A stretch of 20,619 nucleotides of DNA, taken from the NCBI GenBank assembly GCA_041581055.1, contig JBFGCT010000059.1:1-20619 (forward strand). The letters are read 5' to 3'. The translations under genes and the position numbers were made by a program. The notes under the pieces were generated by a model. The model made no database searches and was not told where the DNA came from. It saw only the letters and a program-made list of their open reading frames with translations. This document shows, piece by piece, positions 12,977 through 20,588 of the stretch (positions are counted from its first letter, which is position 1; each line of letters begins with the position of its first letter). Origin of the DNA: JBFGCT01 sp041581055 (GTDB lineage: Bacteria > Actinomycetota > Acidimicrobiia > Acidimicrobiales > Ilumatobacteraceae).

Positions 12977-14362
12977 CTACCGCTGGGTCAGCCGCTCGAC
13001 GAGCGCCTCGACCGCGCCCAACTCGTTGGCGACCGTCTCGGTGCGCTCCGGGAGCTCGAGGAGGTCGGCGAGGTGGTCGGGCAGCGGGGGGCGCACGCCG
13101 ATCGCGGCCTCGATCGCGTCGGGGAACTTCGCCGGATCGGCGGTCGCCAACGTGATCACCGGATGGTCGGCGCCGTCCGGCCCGGCGAGCAAGCGCGCCG
13201 CGGCGGTGGCCGTCGCCGTGTGCGGGTCGACGACCATCCCGCTCTCGGCCCGCACACGCGCGATCTCCCGCAACGTGGTCGCGTCGTCGAAGGCGGCGGC
13301 CCGGAACGTCCCGTCGACGTGCGCGGCGCGCTGGTCGGGCTCGACGTCGAGCCGGCCGGTCGCCCGGAAACGCGTCAGCTGCTCGGCGGTCATCCCCCCG
13401 TCGCGCCCGTTCATCTCGAACAGCAGCCGCTCGAAGTTCGACGACACCTGGATGTCCATCGACGGGCTGAGCGTCGGGACGACGTCGCGGGTGGTCATGT
13501 CGCCGTCGCGGAGGAACCGGGTGAGGATGTCGTTGGTGTTCGAGGCGACGATGAAGTCGCGGATCGGCGCGCCCATCTCGCGGGCGATCCACCCGGAGAG
13601 GACGTTGCCGAAGTTGCCGGTCGGCACGCTGAACGTGACCGGCTCGGCGAACGTCTCCGACGCGACCACGTAGTAGACGGTCTGGGCGAGCACCCGCGCC
13701 CAGTTGATCGAGTTGACGGCCGACAGCCGGTTGCGCGCCCGGAAGCCGCCGTCGTTGAACATCGCCTTGACGAGATCTTGACAGTCGTCGAACGTGCCCT
13801 CGACGGCGATCGCGTGGGCGTTCGGCGCGTCGACGGTCGTCATCTGCCGCCGCTGGACGTCGCTCGTCCGCCCGAGCGGGTACAGCATGACGATGTCGAC
13901 GCACGCCCGGCCGGCGACGGCGTCGATCGCCGCCGACCCCGTGTCGCCGCTCGTCGCGCCGACGATCGTCACCCGCTCGCCGCGGGCCGCGAGCACGTGG
14001 TCGAACATCCGGCCGACGAGCTGCAGCGCGACGTCCTTGAACGCCAGGGTCGGGCCGTGGAACAGCTCCTGCACCCACTGCCGGGGCCCGATCTGGACGA
14101 GCGGGACGACCGCCGGGTGGCGGAACGTCGCGTACGCCTCGGCGCACAGGTGGGTGAGCGTGACCGCGTCCAGGTCGGGCTCGACGAACGGCAGCATGAC
14201 CTCGACCGCGCGGTCGACGTAGGTGTTCGAGCCGACCGCCCGCGGGGCGAGCGACGGCCACTCGTCGGGCACGTACAGCCCGCCGTCGGTGGCCAGCCCG
14301 GCGAGCAGCACGTCGTCGAACCCGAGGACCGGCGCCGCGCCGCGCGTCGAGACGTACCGCAC
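12977..14362 (-). CDS. thrC: Threonine synthase
   Basis: 461 residues from GTG 14362. This enzyme converts O-phosphohomoserine to threonine with pyridoxal phosphate. The N-terminus VRYVSTRGAAPVLGFDDVLL and GLATDGGLYVP (22-32) are typical. The PLP lysine is K109 in HGPTLAFKD (102-110). Further hallmarks are GATSGDTGSAAI and the phosphate loop VPTGNFGN. Length and motifs match the longer threonine synthases of the E. coli/yeast type, whereas many actinobacteria carry a shorter, roughly 360-residue form. The start is only 5 nt after the hom stop, with GGGAG just upstream, so hom-thrC is an operon. The kinase gene thrB, which makes its substrate and often follows thrC in this neighbourhood, is not here; rho comes next. 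Confidence 0.95.
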   Translation of the reverse strand: MRYVSTRGAAPVLGFDDVLLAGLATDGGLYVPDEWPSLAPRAVGSNTYVDRAVEVMLPFVEPDLDAVTLTHLCAEAYATFRHPAVVPLVQIGPRQWVQELFHGPTLAFKDVALQLVGRMFDHVLAARGERVTIVGATSGDTGSAAIDAVAGRACVDIVMLYPLGRTSDVQRRQMTTVDAPNAHAIAVEGTFDDCQDLVKAMFNDGGFRARNRLSAVNSINWARVLAQTVYYVVASETFAEPVTFSVPTGNFGNVLSGWIAREMGAPIRDFIVASNTNDILTRFLRDGDMTTRDVVPTLSPSMDIQVSSNFERLLFEMNGRDGGMTAEQLTRFRATGRLDVEPDQRAAHVDGTFRAAAFDDATTLREIARVRAESGMVVDPHTATATAAARLLAGPDGADHPVITLATADPAKFPDAIEAAIGVRPPLPDHLADLLELPERTETVANELGAVEALVERLTQR

Positions 14363-14367
14363 GGCGG

Positions 14368-15666
14368 TCAGCTCCCGATCACGCGCAGCAACCCGCCGAC
14401 CCCGTGCACGACGTCGAGGTCGCGCAGCTCGCGCACCGTCGCCTGCACGTCGGCCTCGCGCGCCTCGTGCGTGATGAACACGAGGCGGGCGTCGGGGCCG
14501 TTGCCCTCCTGCTCGGCGACGCGGATCGACACGTCGTGCGTGGCGAACACCCCGGTGACCGCGTGCAGCACGCCGGGCCGGTCGGCGACGTCGAGACCGA
14601 GCAGGTACTCCGCCGAGGTCTCGTCGATCGGGCGGATCGTCGCCTTGGTCAGCTCCCCGAGCGACCCGTGGGTTCCGTTGCACAGATTGCGCGCCGCGTC
14701 GATCACGTCGCCGAACACCGCGCTGGCCGACGGGGCGCCGCCGGCCCCCCGCCCGTAGAACATCAGCGAGTCGACGAACCCGCCTTCGATGAACACGGCG
14801 TTGAAGCTGTCGCGCACCGTCGCCAGCGGGTGCTGCGCCGGCAGCATCGTCGGGTGGACGCGGACGCTGATCTCCTCGGTCGCCGCGTCGCGCTCGACGA
14901 TGCCGAGCAGCTTGACCACGTAGCCGAGCCGGTGGGCGACGTCGATCTCCGCCGCGGTGATCTCGCTGATGCCCTCGTGGTACACGTCGCCGGCGACGAC
15001 CTTCGCCCCGAACGCGACCGTGGCGATGATCGCCGCCTTCGCCCCGGCGTCGAAGCCCTCGACGTCGGCGGTCGGGTCGCGCTCGGCGTACCCGAGCTGC
15101 TGGGCCTCGGCGAGGGCCGCCGCGTAGTCGCCGTCGCCGCCGCCGACGACCGCGTCGGCCATCTTCGTGAGGATGAAGTTCGTCGTGCCGTTGATGATGC
15201 CGAGCACCCGCGTGATCGGCTCGCCGTGGAGCGACTCGCGCAGCGCCCGCACGATCGGGATGCCCCCGGCGACCGCCGCCTCGAACAGCAGGTCGCGCCC
15301 GGCGGCGTCGGCCGCGGCGTAGAGCTCGGCGCCGACGTTGGCCAGCAGCTCCTTGTTCCCGGTGACGACCGGCTTGCCGTTGGCCAGCGCGGCGAGGATC
15401 AGCTCGCGGGCGGGCTCGATCCCGCCGATCAACTCGACGACGAGGTCGATGTCGGGGTCGGTGACGATGCCGTGGGTGTCGTGGGTCAGCACGCCGTCGG
15501 CCAGCTCGGCGTCGCGCGGGGCGGCGAGGTTGCGCACGGCGACGCGGGTGACCTCCAGCCGGATCCCGGTCCGCGCCTCGACGCCGTCACGCTGCCGCTC
15601 GACGAGCCGCACGAGCGCCGCGCCGACGTTGCCGCACCCCAGGACTCCAATTCGCACCGTCGTCAC
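14368..15666 (-). CDS. hom: Homoserine dehydrogenase with C-terminal ACT domain
   Basis: 432 residues from GTG 15666, directly before TTVRIGVLGCGNVG. An upstream start at 15744 would add an unlike, Arg/Ser-rich tail and is rejected. The enzyme reduces aspartate semialdehyde to homoserine, the branch point to threonine and methionine. The NAD(P)-binding loop is GCGNVG at 10-15. K105 (GNKELLA), D206 and K210 (GFDAGAK) match the active-site residues of the family. Residues about 355-432 form an ACT domain (ADRPGVLHAVTGVFATHDVSI), the usual site for threonine feedback inhibition. There is no Shine-Dalgarno sequence, but TAGCCT lies 7 nt before the GTG, suggesting a leaderless or nearly leaderless message. 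thrC follows after 5 nt. Confidence 0.96.
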   Translation of the reverse strand: MTTVRIGVLGCGNVGAALVRLVERQRDGVEARTGIRLEVTRVAVRNLAAPRDAELADGVLTHDTHGIVTDPDIDLVVELIGGIEPARELILAALANGKPVVTGNKELLANVGAELYAAADAAGRDLLFEAAVAGGIPIVRALRESLHGEPITRVLGIINGTTNFILTKMADAVVGGGDGDYAAALAEAQQLGYAERDPTADVEGFDAGAKAAIIATVAFGAKVVAGDVYHEGISEITAAEIDVAHRLGYVVKLLGIVERDAATEEISVRVHPTMLPAQHPLATVRDSFNAVFIEGGFVDSLMFYGRGAGGAPSASAVFGDVIDAARNLCNGTHGSLGELTKATIRPIDETSAEYLLGLDVADRPGVLHAVTGVFATHDVSIRVAEQEGNGPDARLVFITHEAREADVQATVRELRDLDVVHGVGGLLRVIGS

Positions 15667-15673
15667 GGCAGGG

Positions 15674-15679
15674 AGGCTA
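15674..15679 (-). promoter_or_regulatory. Possible -10 element of hom
   Basis: TAGCCT on the minus strand ends 7 nt before the hom GTG, the spacing expected for a leaderless transcript. No good -35 is seen. Confidence 0.4.
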
Positions 15680-15706
15680 CGGGATCGGCCCCCGTCCTCC
15701 CGATCT

Positions 15707-15749
15707 CGTGAACTGTTTGCGCGGTGTCCACGCACACTGTTCACGCGGT
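15707..15749. promoter_or_regulatory. Paired repeats upstream of hom, candidate operator
   Basis: Two direct copies of ACTGTTyrCGCGGT (from 15712 and from 15736) lie exactly 24 bp apart and differ only at the two central bases. The same stretch also holds a perfect 7-bp inverted pair, CGTGAAC (15707-15713) and GTTCACG (15739-15745). It sits 28-70 bp upstream of the possible -10 of hom, where a regulator of threonine/methionine supply could bind. The regulator is unknown. Confidence 0.4.
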
Positions 15750-15777
15750 CGGCGACGGGGTCGAGCGGGGATGCGGG

Positions 15778-16269
15778 TCAGGCGCGGACGAGCTCGTGGT
15801 ACCGGCCGAGAGCGCCGATGACGTCGTCGAAGCGGCTGCGGTCGAGGATCGCGCCCTCGCGGCGGACGTCGTCGGGGTCGATCGTCAGCAGCCGGTCGAC
15901 CTTGGCGTAGCTCGGCCGGCGCCTCGGATCCCACGACCCGGACCCGACCGGCACGTGATCGGCGCGGCGCTTGTTCTTCGAGGTCAGCGGCACGCCGGCG
16001 AGGTCGTCGCCGGTCCGGCCGATGACGACGACCGGGCGGTCTTTGCCGCGGTGCGGGTCGTCCTGGTACGGCACCCACGTCCAGACGATCTCGCCCGGGT
16101 CGGGGTCGCCGTCGAGCTCGGGGGTGTACTCGACCCGCACGCCGTGCTCGACGCGGGAGGTACGCGGCGCGGGCTTCTTGCGCGTCCGCCCGGCGCCGCG
16201 CTCGCGTTCGCGGGTGGCCTCCTGAACCTGCTTGACGATCTTCAGGGCGGTGTCGAACCACTTGGCCAT
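15778..16269 (-). CDS. PemK/MazF-like protein without a visible antitoxin
   Basis: 163 residues. Residues 57-100 resemble the PemK/MazF fold: DPGEIVWTWVPYQ, then GKDRPVVVIGR (75-85), then AGVPLTSKNK (91-100). The Arg and Thr/Ser of these motifs are placed like the RNase-active residues of the family. An N-terminal extension of about 55 residues is strongly basic (ERERGAGRTRKKPAPR) and atypical. No antitoxin-sized frame lies next to it: upstream is lysA, ending one base before the ATG at 16269, and downstream is hom. Translation is therefore probably coupled to lysA. Solitary chromosomal PemK-like genes are known in actinobacteria. It may be an RNase or other nucleic-acid-binding protein rather than a true toxin. 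Confidence 0.75.
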   Translation of the reverse strand: MAKWFDTALKIVKQVQEATRERERGAGRTRKKPAPRTSRVEHGVRVEYTPELDGDPDPGEIVWTWVPYQDDPHRGKDRPVVVIGRTGDDLAGVPLTSKNKRRADHVPVGSGSWDPRRRPSYAKVDRLLTIDPDDVRREGAILDRSRFDDVIGALGRYHELVRA

Positions 16270-16270
16270 G

Positions 16271-17548
16271 TCAACCCATATCCGTCGCCAGGAGGTCGTC
16301 GTACGTCTCGCGGCGGACCACCTGGCGAGCGACGCCGTCGGCCACGAACACGACCGGCGGCCGCGTGATCTTGTTGTAGTTGGAGCCCATCGAGTGCCCG
16401 TAGGCGCCGGTGACCGGCATCGCCAGCAGGTCGCCGACGGCGATGTCGGACGGCACGCGGGCGGCGACGGCGAGCACGTCGCCCGACTCGCAGTGCTTGC
16501 CGACGAGGCGCGCCGTCAGGTCGCGATCGGCGCCGACCGCACGCGGCAGGAACGACTCGTAGCCCGACCCGTACAGCACCGGGCGCGGGTTGTCGCTCAT
16601 CCCGCCGTCGACCGCGAGGTACGTCCGGACACCCGGGATGTGCTTGACCGTGCCGACGGTGTAGACCGTCATCGCCGCGTCGGCGACGATCGCCCGACCG
16701 GGCTCGACGCTGACGTTCGAGCGGACGCCGAGCGCCTGGCACGCGTCGAGCAGGACGTTGCCCCACTGCGTGATCGTCGGCGCCTCCTCCCCCTCGACGT
16801 AGGGCACGCCGAGCCCGCCGCCGAGCACCAGCTCGGGGAGGTCGAGCGGGACGGCGAACGCCGCCATCACCTCGGCGGCCTTGGCGAACGACGACGCCTC
16901 GAACACGTTCGAGCCGATGTGGCAGTGCAGCCCGACGAGCCGCACCGCCGCCGAGCGCCGGGCGCGGTCGACCGCCCGCAGCGCGTCGCCGTTGCCGAGG
17001 TTGAAGCCGAACTTGGAGTCGTCCTGCCCGGTGGCGATGAACTCGTGGGTGTGGGCGTGCACGCCGGGGGTGACCCGCAGCAGGACGTCCGGGACCGGGC
17101 CGACACCCGCCGCGGCGAGCGCGTCGAGGCGGTCGAGCTCGTCGAAGGAGTCGACGACGGTGTGCCGGACGCCGGCCCCGATCGCCTCGCGCAACTCGGC
17201 GGTCGACTTGTTGTTGCCGTGCAGCGTGCACGCCGCCGCCGGGACGCCGGCGGAGAGCGCCACGTGCAGCTCGCCGCCCGAGGCGACGTCGAGCAGCAGG
17301 CCCTCCTCGAAGGCCAGCGCCGCCATCGCCCGGCAGAGGAACGCCTTGGTGGCGTAGATCACGCGCTCGGGCCCGAACGCGGCGACCGCCTCGCGGCAGC
17401 GCGCCCGCAGGTGGTCTTCGTCGTAGACGAACAGCGGCGTGCCGTACTCGGCGGCGAGCCCGGCCACGTCGCACCCGCCGACCGACAGCGCGCCCCCGGC
17501 GTCGACGGTCGCGTTGTCGGACAGCAATCGCTGCGGGATCGGGCTCAT
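16271..17548 (-). CDS. lysA: Diaminopimelate decarboxylase
   Basis: 425 residues. It catalyses the last step of lysine synthesis, meso-diaminopimelate to lysine, with pyridoxal phosphate. K68 in YATKAF is the PLP lysine. HCHIGSN (208-214), the glycine-rich loop LGGGLGVPY (242-250) and EPGRAIV (282-288) bind the cofactor. CESGD (353-357) and GAYGHSMGSNYN (381-392) complete the active site across the dimer. The ATG at 17548 lacks a Shine-Dalgarno sequence; CAGACT stands 9 nt before it, exactly as at argS. The stop is one base from the PemK-like gene, so the two form an operon. It is divergent from the lipoprotein gene, 65 nt away. Confidence 0.97.
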   Translation of the reverse strand: MSPIPQRLLSDNATVDAGGALSVGGCDVAGLAAEYGTPLFVYDEDHLRARCREAVAAFGPERVIYATKAFLCRAMAALAFEEGLLLDVASGGELHVALSAGVPAAACTLHGNNKSTAELREAIGAGVRHTVVDSFDELDRLDALAAAGVGPVPDVLLRVTPGVHAHTHEFIATGQDDSKFGFNLGNGDALRAVDRARRSAAVRLVGLHCHIGSNVFEASSFAKAAEVMAAFAVPLDLPELVLGGGLGVPYVEGEEAPTITQWGNVLLDACQALGVRSNVSVEPGRAIVADAAMTVYTVGTVKHIPGVRTYLAVDGGMSDNPRPVLYGSGYESFLPRAVGADRDLTARLVGKHCESGDVLAVAARVPSDIAVGDLLAMPVTGAYGHSMGSNYNKITRPPVVFVADGVARQVVRRETYDDLLATDMG

Positions 17549-17557
17549 ACGGCGACC

Positions 17558-17563
17558 AGTCTG
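17558..17563 (-). promoter_or_regulatory. Possible -10 element of lysA
   Basis: CAGACT on the minus strand, 9 nt before the ATG, within GGCAGACTGG, a 10-base string also found at the same distance before argS. There is no clear -35. Confidence 0.35.
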
Positions 17564-17584
17564 CCCGCTGCGATTCGAACGACC

Positions 17585-17599
17585 ACGGGATGTTCCCGT
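17585..17599. promoter_or_regulatory. Palindrome between lysA and the divergent lipoprotein gene
   Basis: ACGGGA and TCCCGT, perfect 6-bp arms around TGT. It lies in the 65-bp divergent promoter region and just before a TACCGT hexamer (17602-17607) that ends 6 nt before the lipoprotein ATG. It could be an operator acting on either gene. Confidence 0.35.
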
Positions 17600-17613
17600 A
17601 CTACCGTTCCGTC

Positions 17614-18180
17614 ATGGGTTCGGGACCGCGCCGATTGCTCGCCGGACTGGCCGTGCTCGCGCTGGCCGGATGCGTCGGCGCGACCCCGCGCGACGAGTTC
17701 GACGCCGAGGTCCGCGCCCGCGGCGGCGGCCTGACGATGGCGTTCGTCGACGACTCGCTGGCGGCCCTCGCCACCGAGGTCGGCGCCGGCTCGTGGACCG
17801 AGCTCGAGGTGATGTTCCTCACGATCACGCCCGGGTCCCGCTCGGTCACGGCGAGCGTGCGCGACCCGCGGCGGGCGGACTTCGTCGACACGATCGTCGT
17901 CTCCGACGGCAAGGTGGTCGCCAGCACGCCGGTGCGCGACGCCGACGAGCTACCGCTCGACGACGTGACCGTGCGGCTCGGCTCGGTCGCCCTCGACCGG
18001 GTGGAGGAGATGTCGTCGGCGGCGCGCGCCGCGTTCGGCGAGTCGGACGGGTACGTCAGCCGGCTCACGGTCACCCGCGTCCTCGGCGCGGCGCAGATCG
18101 ACGTCGCGCTCGAGTCGGCGCGGGTGACCGCGACGGCGACGTTCGACGCCAACGGCGACCTCGTCGGGATCGAGCGATGA
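17614..18180 (+). CDS. Putative lipoprotein of unknown function
   Basis: 188 residues from ATG 17614. An in-frame start at 17590 would place eight extra residues before a complete signal peptide and is rejected. A TACCGT hexamer ends 6 nt before the ATG and there is no Shine-Dalgarno sequence, so a leaderless message is likely. The N-terminus GPRRLLAGLAVLALAGC is a lipoprotein signal with the lipobox cysteine at residue 20. The mature part is rich in Val, Asp and Ala, with alternating strand-like segments (SVTASVRDP, DTIVVSDGKVVASTPV, ARVTATATFDANGDLVGI), but I do not recognise the family. The stop overlaps the next gene's start (ATGA), so the two products probably act together at the cell surface. 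Confidence 0.82.
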   Translation: MGSGPRRLLAGLAVLALAGCVGATPRDEFDAEVRARGGGLTMAFVDDSLAALATEVGAGSWTELEVMFLTITPGSRSVTASVRDPRRADFVDTIVVSDGKVVASTPVRDADELPLDDVTVRLGSVALDRVEEMSSAARAAFGESDGYVSRLTVTRVLGAAQIDVALESARVTATATFDANGDLVGIER

Positions 18181-18656
18181 GCGAGCAGTCGGTCCGCGTG
18201 ACGCTCGGGCCGCGGACCGGGCCCGGCGGCTGCCTCGGGGTCTTCGCGCTGGCGGCCGTGACCTTGTTCGTCGGGTTGATGATGACGATCCTGCTCGCCG
18301 TCGCCATCTGGCCCGGCGAGGTCAAGCTCGTCGCGCCGTTGTTCTGCAGCGACGCGCAGCCGGACGCGTTCGTCGTGTCCGACACCTACAGCGTGCAGCC
18401 CGGCGAGACCTCCACCAACTTCACGCTCTACTGCATGGGCCCCGGCGGTGACGCGACCGACCACGGCTTCTTCCTGCCGTTCCTGGCGACGATGGCCCTG
18501 AACCTGGTCGTGCTCGGCGCGGTCGTCGCGATCCTCTCGATGATCGGGTTGCTCCGACGGCGGCTCCGCTCGCCGGCCGACGGTGGCGATCGACCGCCTC
18601 CCGGCCCGATCGCCGGGCCTCCCGAGGGCTCGACTGCCGGCCCGTTCGTGCAGTGA
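18177..18656 (+). CDS. Two-helix membrane protein of unknown function
   Basis: 159 residues. The ATG overlaps the lipoprotein stop, which decides the start. Two hydrophobic helices, at about 19-45 and 99-126, flank a loop of about 53 residues with two cysteines (C57 and C86) that could form a disulfide outside the cell. RRRLRSP (128-133) after helix 2 fits a cytoplasmic side by the positive-inside rule. The tail is Pro/Gly-rich (PPPGPIAGPPEG) and probably disordered. The family is not recognised. Pairing with a lipoprotein suggests an envelope complex. Confidence 0.8.
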   Translation: MSEQSVRVTLGPRTGPGGCLGVFALAAVTLFVGLMMTILLAVAIWPGEVKLVAPLFCSDAQPDAFVVSDTYSVQPGETSTNFTLYCMGPGGDATDHGFFLPFLATMALNLVVLGAVVAILSMIGLLRRRLRSPADGGDRPPPGPIAGPPEGSTAGPFVQ

Positions 18657-18664
18657 GCCGAACC

Positions 18665-18682
18665 GCGCCGGTCGCCCGGCGC
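18665..18682. terminator. Bidirectional hairpin between convergent genes
   Basis: GCGCCGG and CCGGCGC, a perfect 7-bp stem with a 4-nt loop, lie in the 33-bp gap between the tail-to-tail membrane-protein and argS genes. It probably ends transcription from both sides. There is no U-tract. Confidence 0.5.
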
Positions 18683-18689
18683 TCGGCGT

Positions 18690-20420
18690 TCACATCTGGT
18701 CGGGGGCGTCGATGCCGAGCAGCCCGAGGCCGTGGGCCAGCACGCGGGCGGTCAGGTCGGCGAGCGCGAGGCGGCTGGAGCGGATCGGCTCGTCGGCCTT
18801 GAGCACCGGGCAGTGCTCGTAGAACGAGGTGAAGTCGCTCGCCAGCTCGTAGGCGAACGTGCAGAGCTTGTGCGGGCCGTAGGCCTCCAGCGCGGCGTCG
18901 ATCGCCGACGGATAGGCGAGCAGGCGCAACGCCAAGGCCCGCTCCTGCGGCGTGTCGAGGTGGAGGGTCGCGTCGCGCACCGACGCGCGGTCGACGCCGG
19001 CGCGCCGGAAGATCGAGCAGATCCGGGCGTGGGCGTACTGGAGGTACGGCGCGGTGTTGCCGTCGAAGGACAGCATCCGGTCCCAGTCGAAGACGTAGTC
19101 CTTGATCCGGTCGTTGGACAGGTCGGCGTACTTGACCGCGCCGATGCCGACCATCCGCGCGATCTCGGCCCGCTGCCCTGGTGACAGGTCGGGGTTCTTC
19201 TCGGCGACCGCGTTCGCCGCCCGCTCGACCGCCTCGTCGAGCAGGTCGACCAACCTGACCGACTCGCCGCTTCGGCTGCGCAGCATCTTGCGGTCGTCGC
19301 CGAGGACGCTGCCGAACGCGACGTGCACCGCCTCGGCCGGCGGGGTCAGCCACCCGGCCATCTCGCACACCTTGAAGATCATCTGCAGGTGCTGGGCCTG
19401 CGGCGAGCCGACGACGTACAGCAGCAGGTCGGCGCCGAGGCGCTCGACCCTGTCGACCACGCAGGCGAGGTCGCTCATCGCGTACATGAACGCGCCGCTG
19501 CGCGACCGAGCGATCAGCGGGAGCGGATCACCGTCGCGGTTCGTGAAGCCCGGCGGGAACACGACCATCGCGCCGTCGTCCTCCTCGAGGAGTCCCGACG
19601 ATTCGAGGCGGGTGTACGCGCCGTCCATCAGCGGCTGGTACTTGCTCTCCGGGGCGAGGTCGTCGTCGGTCAGCAGCACGCCGAGCTTGTCGTACACGGT
19701 GTTGAAGTACACCGTCGACAGATCGACCAGGCGCCGCCACAGCCGGGTCGTCTCCTCGTCGCCGGCCTGGAGGAGCACGACGCGCTCCCGTGCCCGCTCC
19801 TGGAACTCCTCCGACTCGGTGAACTTGGCGTTGGCCGCCTTGTAGAACCCGTCGAGGTCGCCCTGGGTCAGGCCGTCGGCGGCCACGTCCTCCCCGAGGT
19901 CGCGCAGGTGCTCGATCATCATGCCGAACGGGCGGCCCCAGTCGCCGAGGTGGTTCTCCCGGATCACGGTGTGGCCGAGCCCCGCGTGCAGTCGCACGAG
20001 GGCGTCGCCGATGATCGTCGAGCGCAGATGGCCGACGTGCATCTCCTTCGCGACGTTCGGCGCCGAGTAGTCGACGACGACCGTCTTCGGCACCGGTGCG
20101 GGCGGCACGCCGAGTCGGTCGTCGGCGCTGACCGTCTCGAGCTGGCGGGCGAGGAAGTCGGCGGCCAGCGTGACGTTGATGAACCCGGGCCCGGCGACCT
20201 CGAGCTCGCTGGCGACACCGTCGAGCGCCCCGGAGTCGACGACCCGTTGGGCGAGGTCGCGCGGATCGGCACCGACCCGCTTGGCGAGCGGGAGCGCGCC
20301 GTTGACCTGGGCGTCGGCGCGGTCGGACGGGCGCACCGTCGGGTCGGCCGGCTCGCCGCCGTTCAGTTCGGCGAAGACCGGTGCGAGGAGCGACGAGATC
20401 GCGGCGATGGGGTCGGACAT
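18690..20420 (-). CDS. argS: Arginyl-tRNA synthetase
   Basis: 576 residues, the normal bacterial length. It charges tRNA-Arg with arginine. Residues 1-95 are the ArgRS-specific N-terminal domain, whose GPGFINVTLA (77-86) is characteristic. The class I signature is HVGH at 128-131 in SAPNVAKEMHVGHLRSTI (119-136). LGDWGRPFGMM (158-168) is also typical. The second class I motif is the divergent DRKMLRSRSG at 376-385. The C-terminal anticodon-binding DALR-type domain contains DGNTAPYLQYAHARI (453-467) and ends GIDAPDQM. The ATG at 20420 has no Shine-Dalgarno sequence. A promoter-like pair, GTGACC and CAGACT with a 17-nt spacer, ends 9 nt before it. A tRNA-Arg gene is divergent just upstream. Confidence 0.98.
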   Translation of the reverse strand: MSDPIAAISSLLAPVFAELNGGEPADPTVRPSDRADAQVNGALPLAKRVGADPRDLAQRVVDSGALDGVASELEVAGPGFINVTLAADFLARQLETVSADDRLGVPPAPVPKTVVVDYSAPNVAKEMHVGHLRSTIIGDALVRLHAGLGHTVIRENHLGDWGRPFGMMIEHLRDLGEDVAADGLTQGDLDGFYKAANAKFTESEEFQERARERVVLLQAGDEETTRLWRRLVDLSTVYFNTVYDKLGVLLTDDDLAPESKYQPLMDGAYTRLESSGLLEEDDGAMVVFPPGFTNRDGDPLPLIARSRSGAFMYAMSDLACVVDRVERLGADLLLYVVGSPQAQHLQMIFKVCEMAGWLTPPAEAVHVAFGSVLGDDRKMLRSRSGESVRLVDLLDEAVERAANAVAEKNPDLSPGQRAEIARMVGIGAVKYADLSNDRIKDYVFDWDRMLSFDGNTAPYLQYAHARICSIFRRAGVDRASVRDATLHLDTPQERALALRLLAYPSAIDAALEAYGPHKLCTFAYELASDFTSFYEHCPVLKADEPIRSSRLALADLTARVLAHGLGLLGIDAPDQM

Positions 20421-20429
20421 GGCTCGCCC

Positions 20430-20458
20430 AGTCTGCCGGATCGGGGCCCGAGGGTCAC
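20430..20458 (-). promoter_or_regulatory. Candidate promoter of argS
   Basis: On the minus strand, GTGACC (20458-20453) and CAGACT (20435-20430), separated by 17 nt. The first matches four of six bases of the -35 consensus. The second ends 9 nt before the ATG, giving a very short leader. Confidence 0.45.
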
Positions 20459-20499
20459 AGGTCGCCGCGCGGTACGGCCGCAGCGGGTGCCCGGCCCGC

Positions 20500-20505
20500 T
20501 AACCT
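20500..20505 (+). promoter_or_regulatory. Possible -10 element of tRNA-Arg
   Basis: TAACCT, fitting TANNNT, ends 11 nt before the tRNA, leaving a short 5' leader for RNase P to remove. There is no clear -35. Confidence 0.35.
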
Positions 20506-20516
20506 GCGCGGTCCCA

Positions 20517-20588
20517 GCCCTCGTAGCTCAGGGGATAGAGCATCGGCCTCCGGAGCCGTGTGCGGAGGTTCGAATCCTCCCGAGGGCG
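20517..20588 (+). tRNA. tRNA-Arg, anticodon CCG
   Basis: A 72-nt cloverleaf. The acceptor stem is GCCCTCG with CGAGGGC, the D stem GCTC with GAGC, the anticodon loop CTCCGGA with CCG at 20550-20552, and the T arm GGAGG, TTCGAAT, CCTCC. The variable loop has 4 nt and the discriminator base is G. CCA is not encoded (GCA follows). The pair at the base of the anticodon stem (positions 27 and 43) is U-U. It reads CGG codons, which are frequent in this GC-rich DNA, and lies 96 bp from argS, transcribed divergently. Confidence 0.95.

Noticed and set aside
15667..15744. Longer hom beginning at 15744
   Set aside because: Adds 26 residues without family similarity across a possible -10 and repeat region; GTG 15666 directly precedes the conserved nucleotide-binding strand.
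17590..17613. Earlier start for the lipoprotein
   Set aside because: Eight extra residues would precede a complete signal peptide, and the candidate -10 element would lie within the coding sequence.
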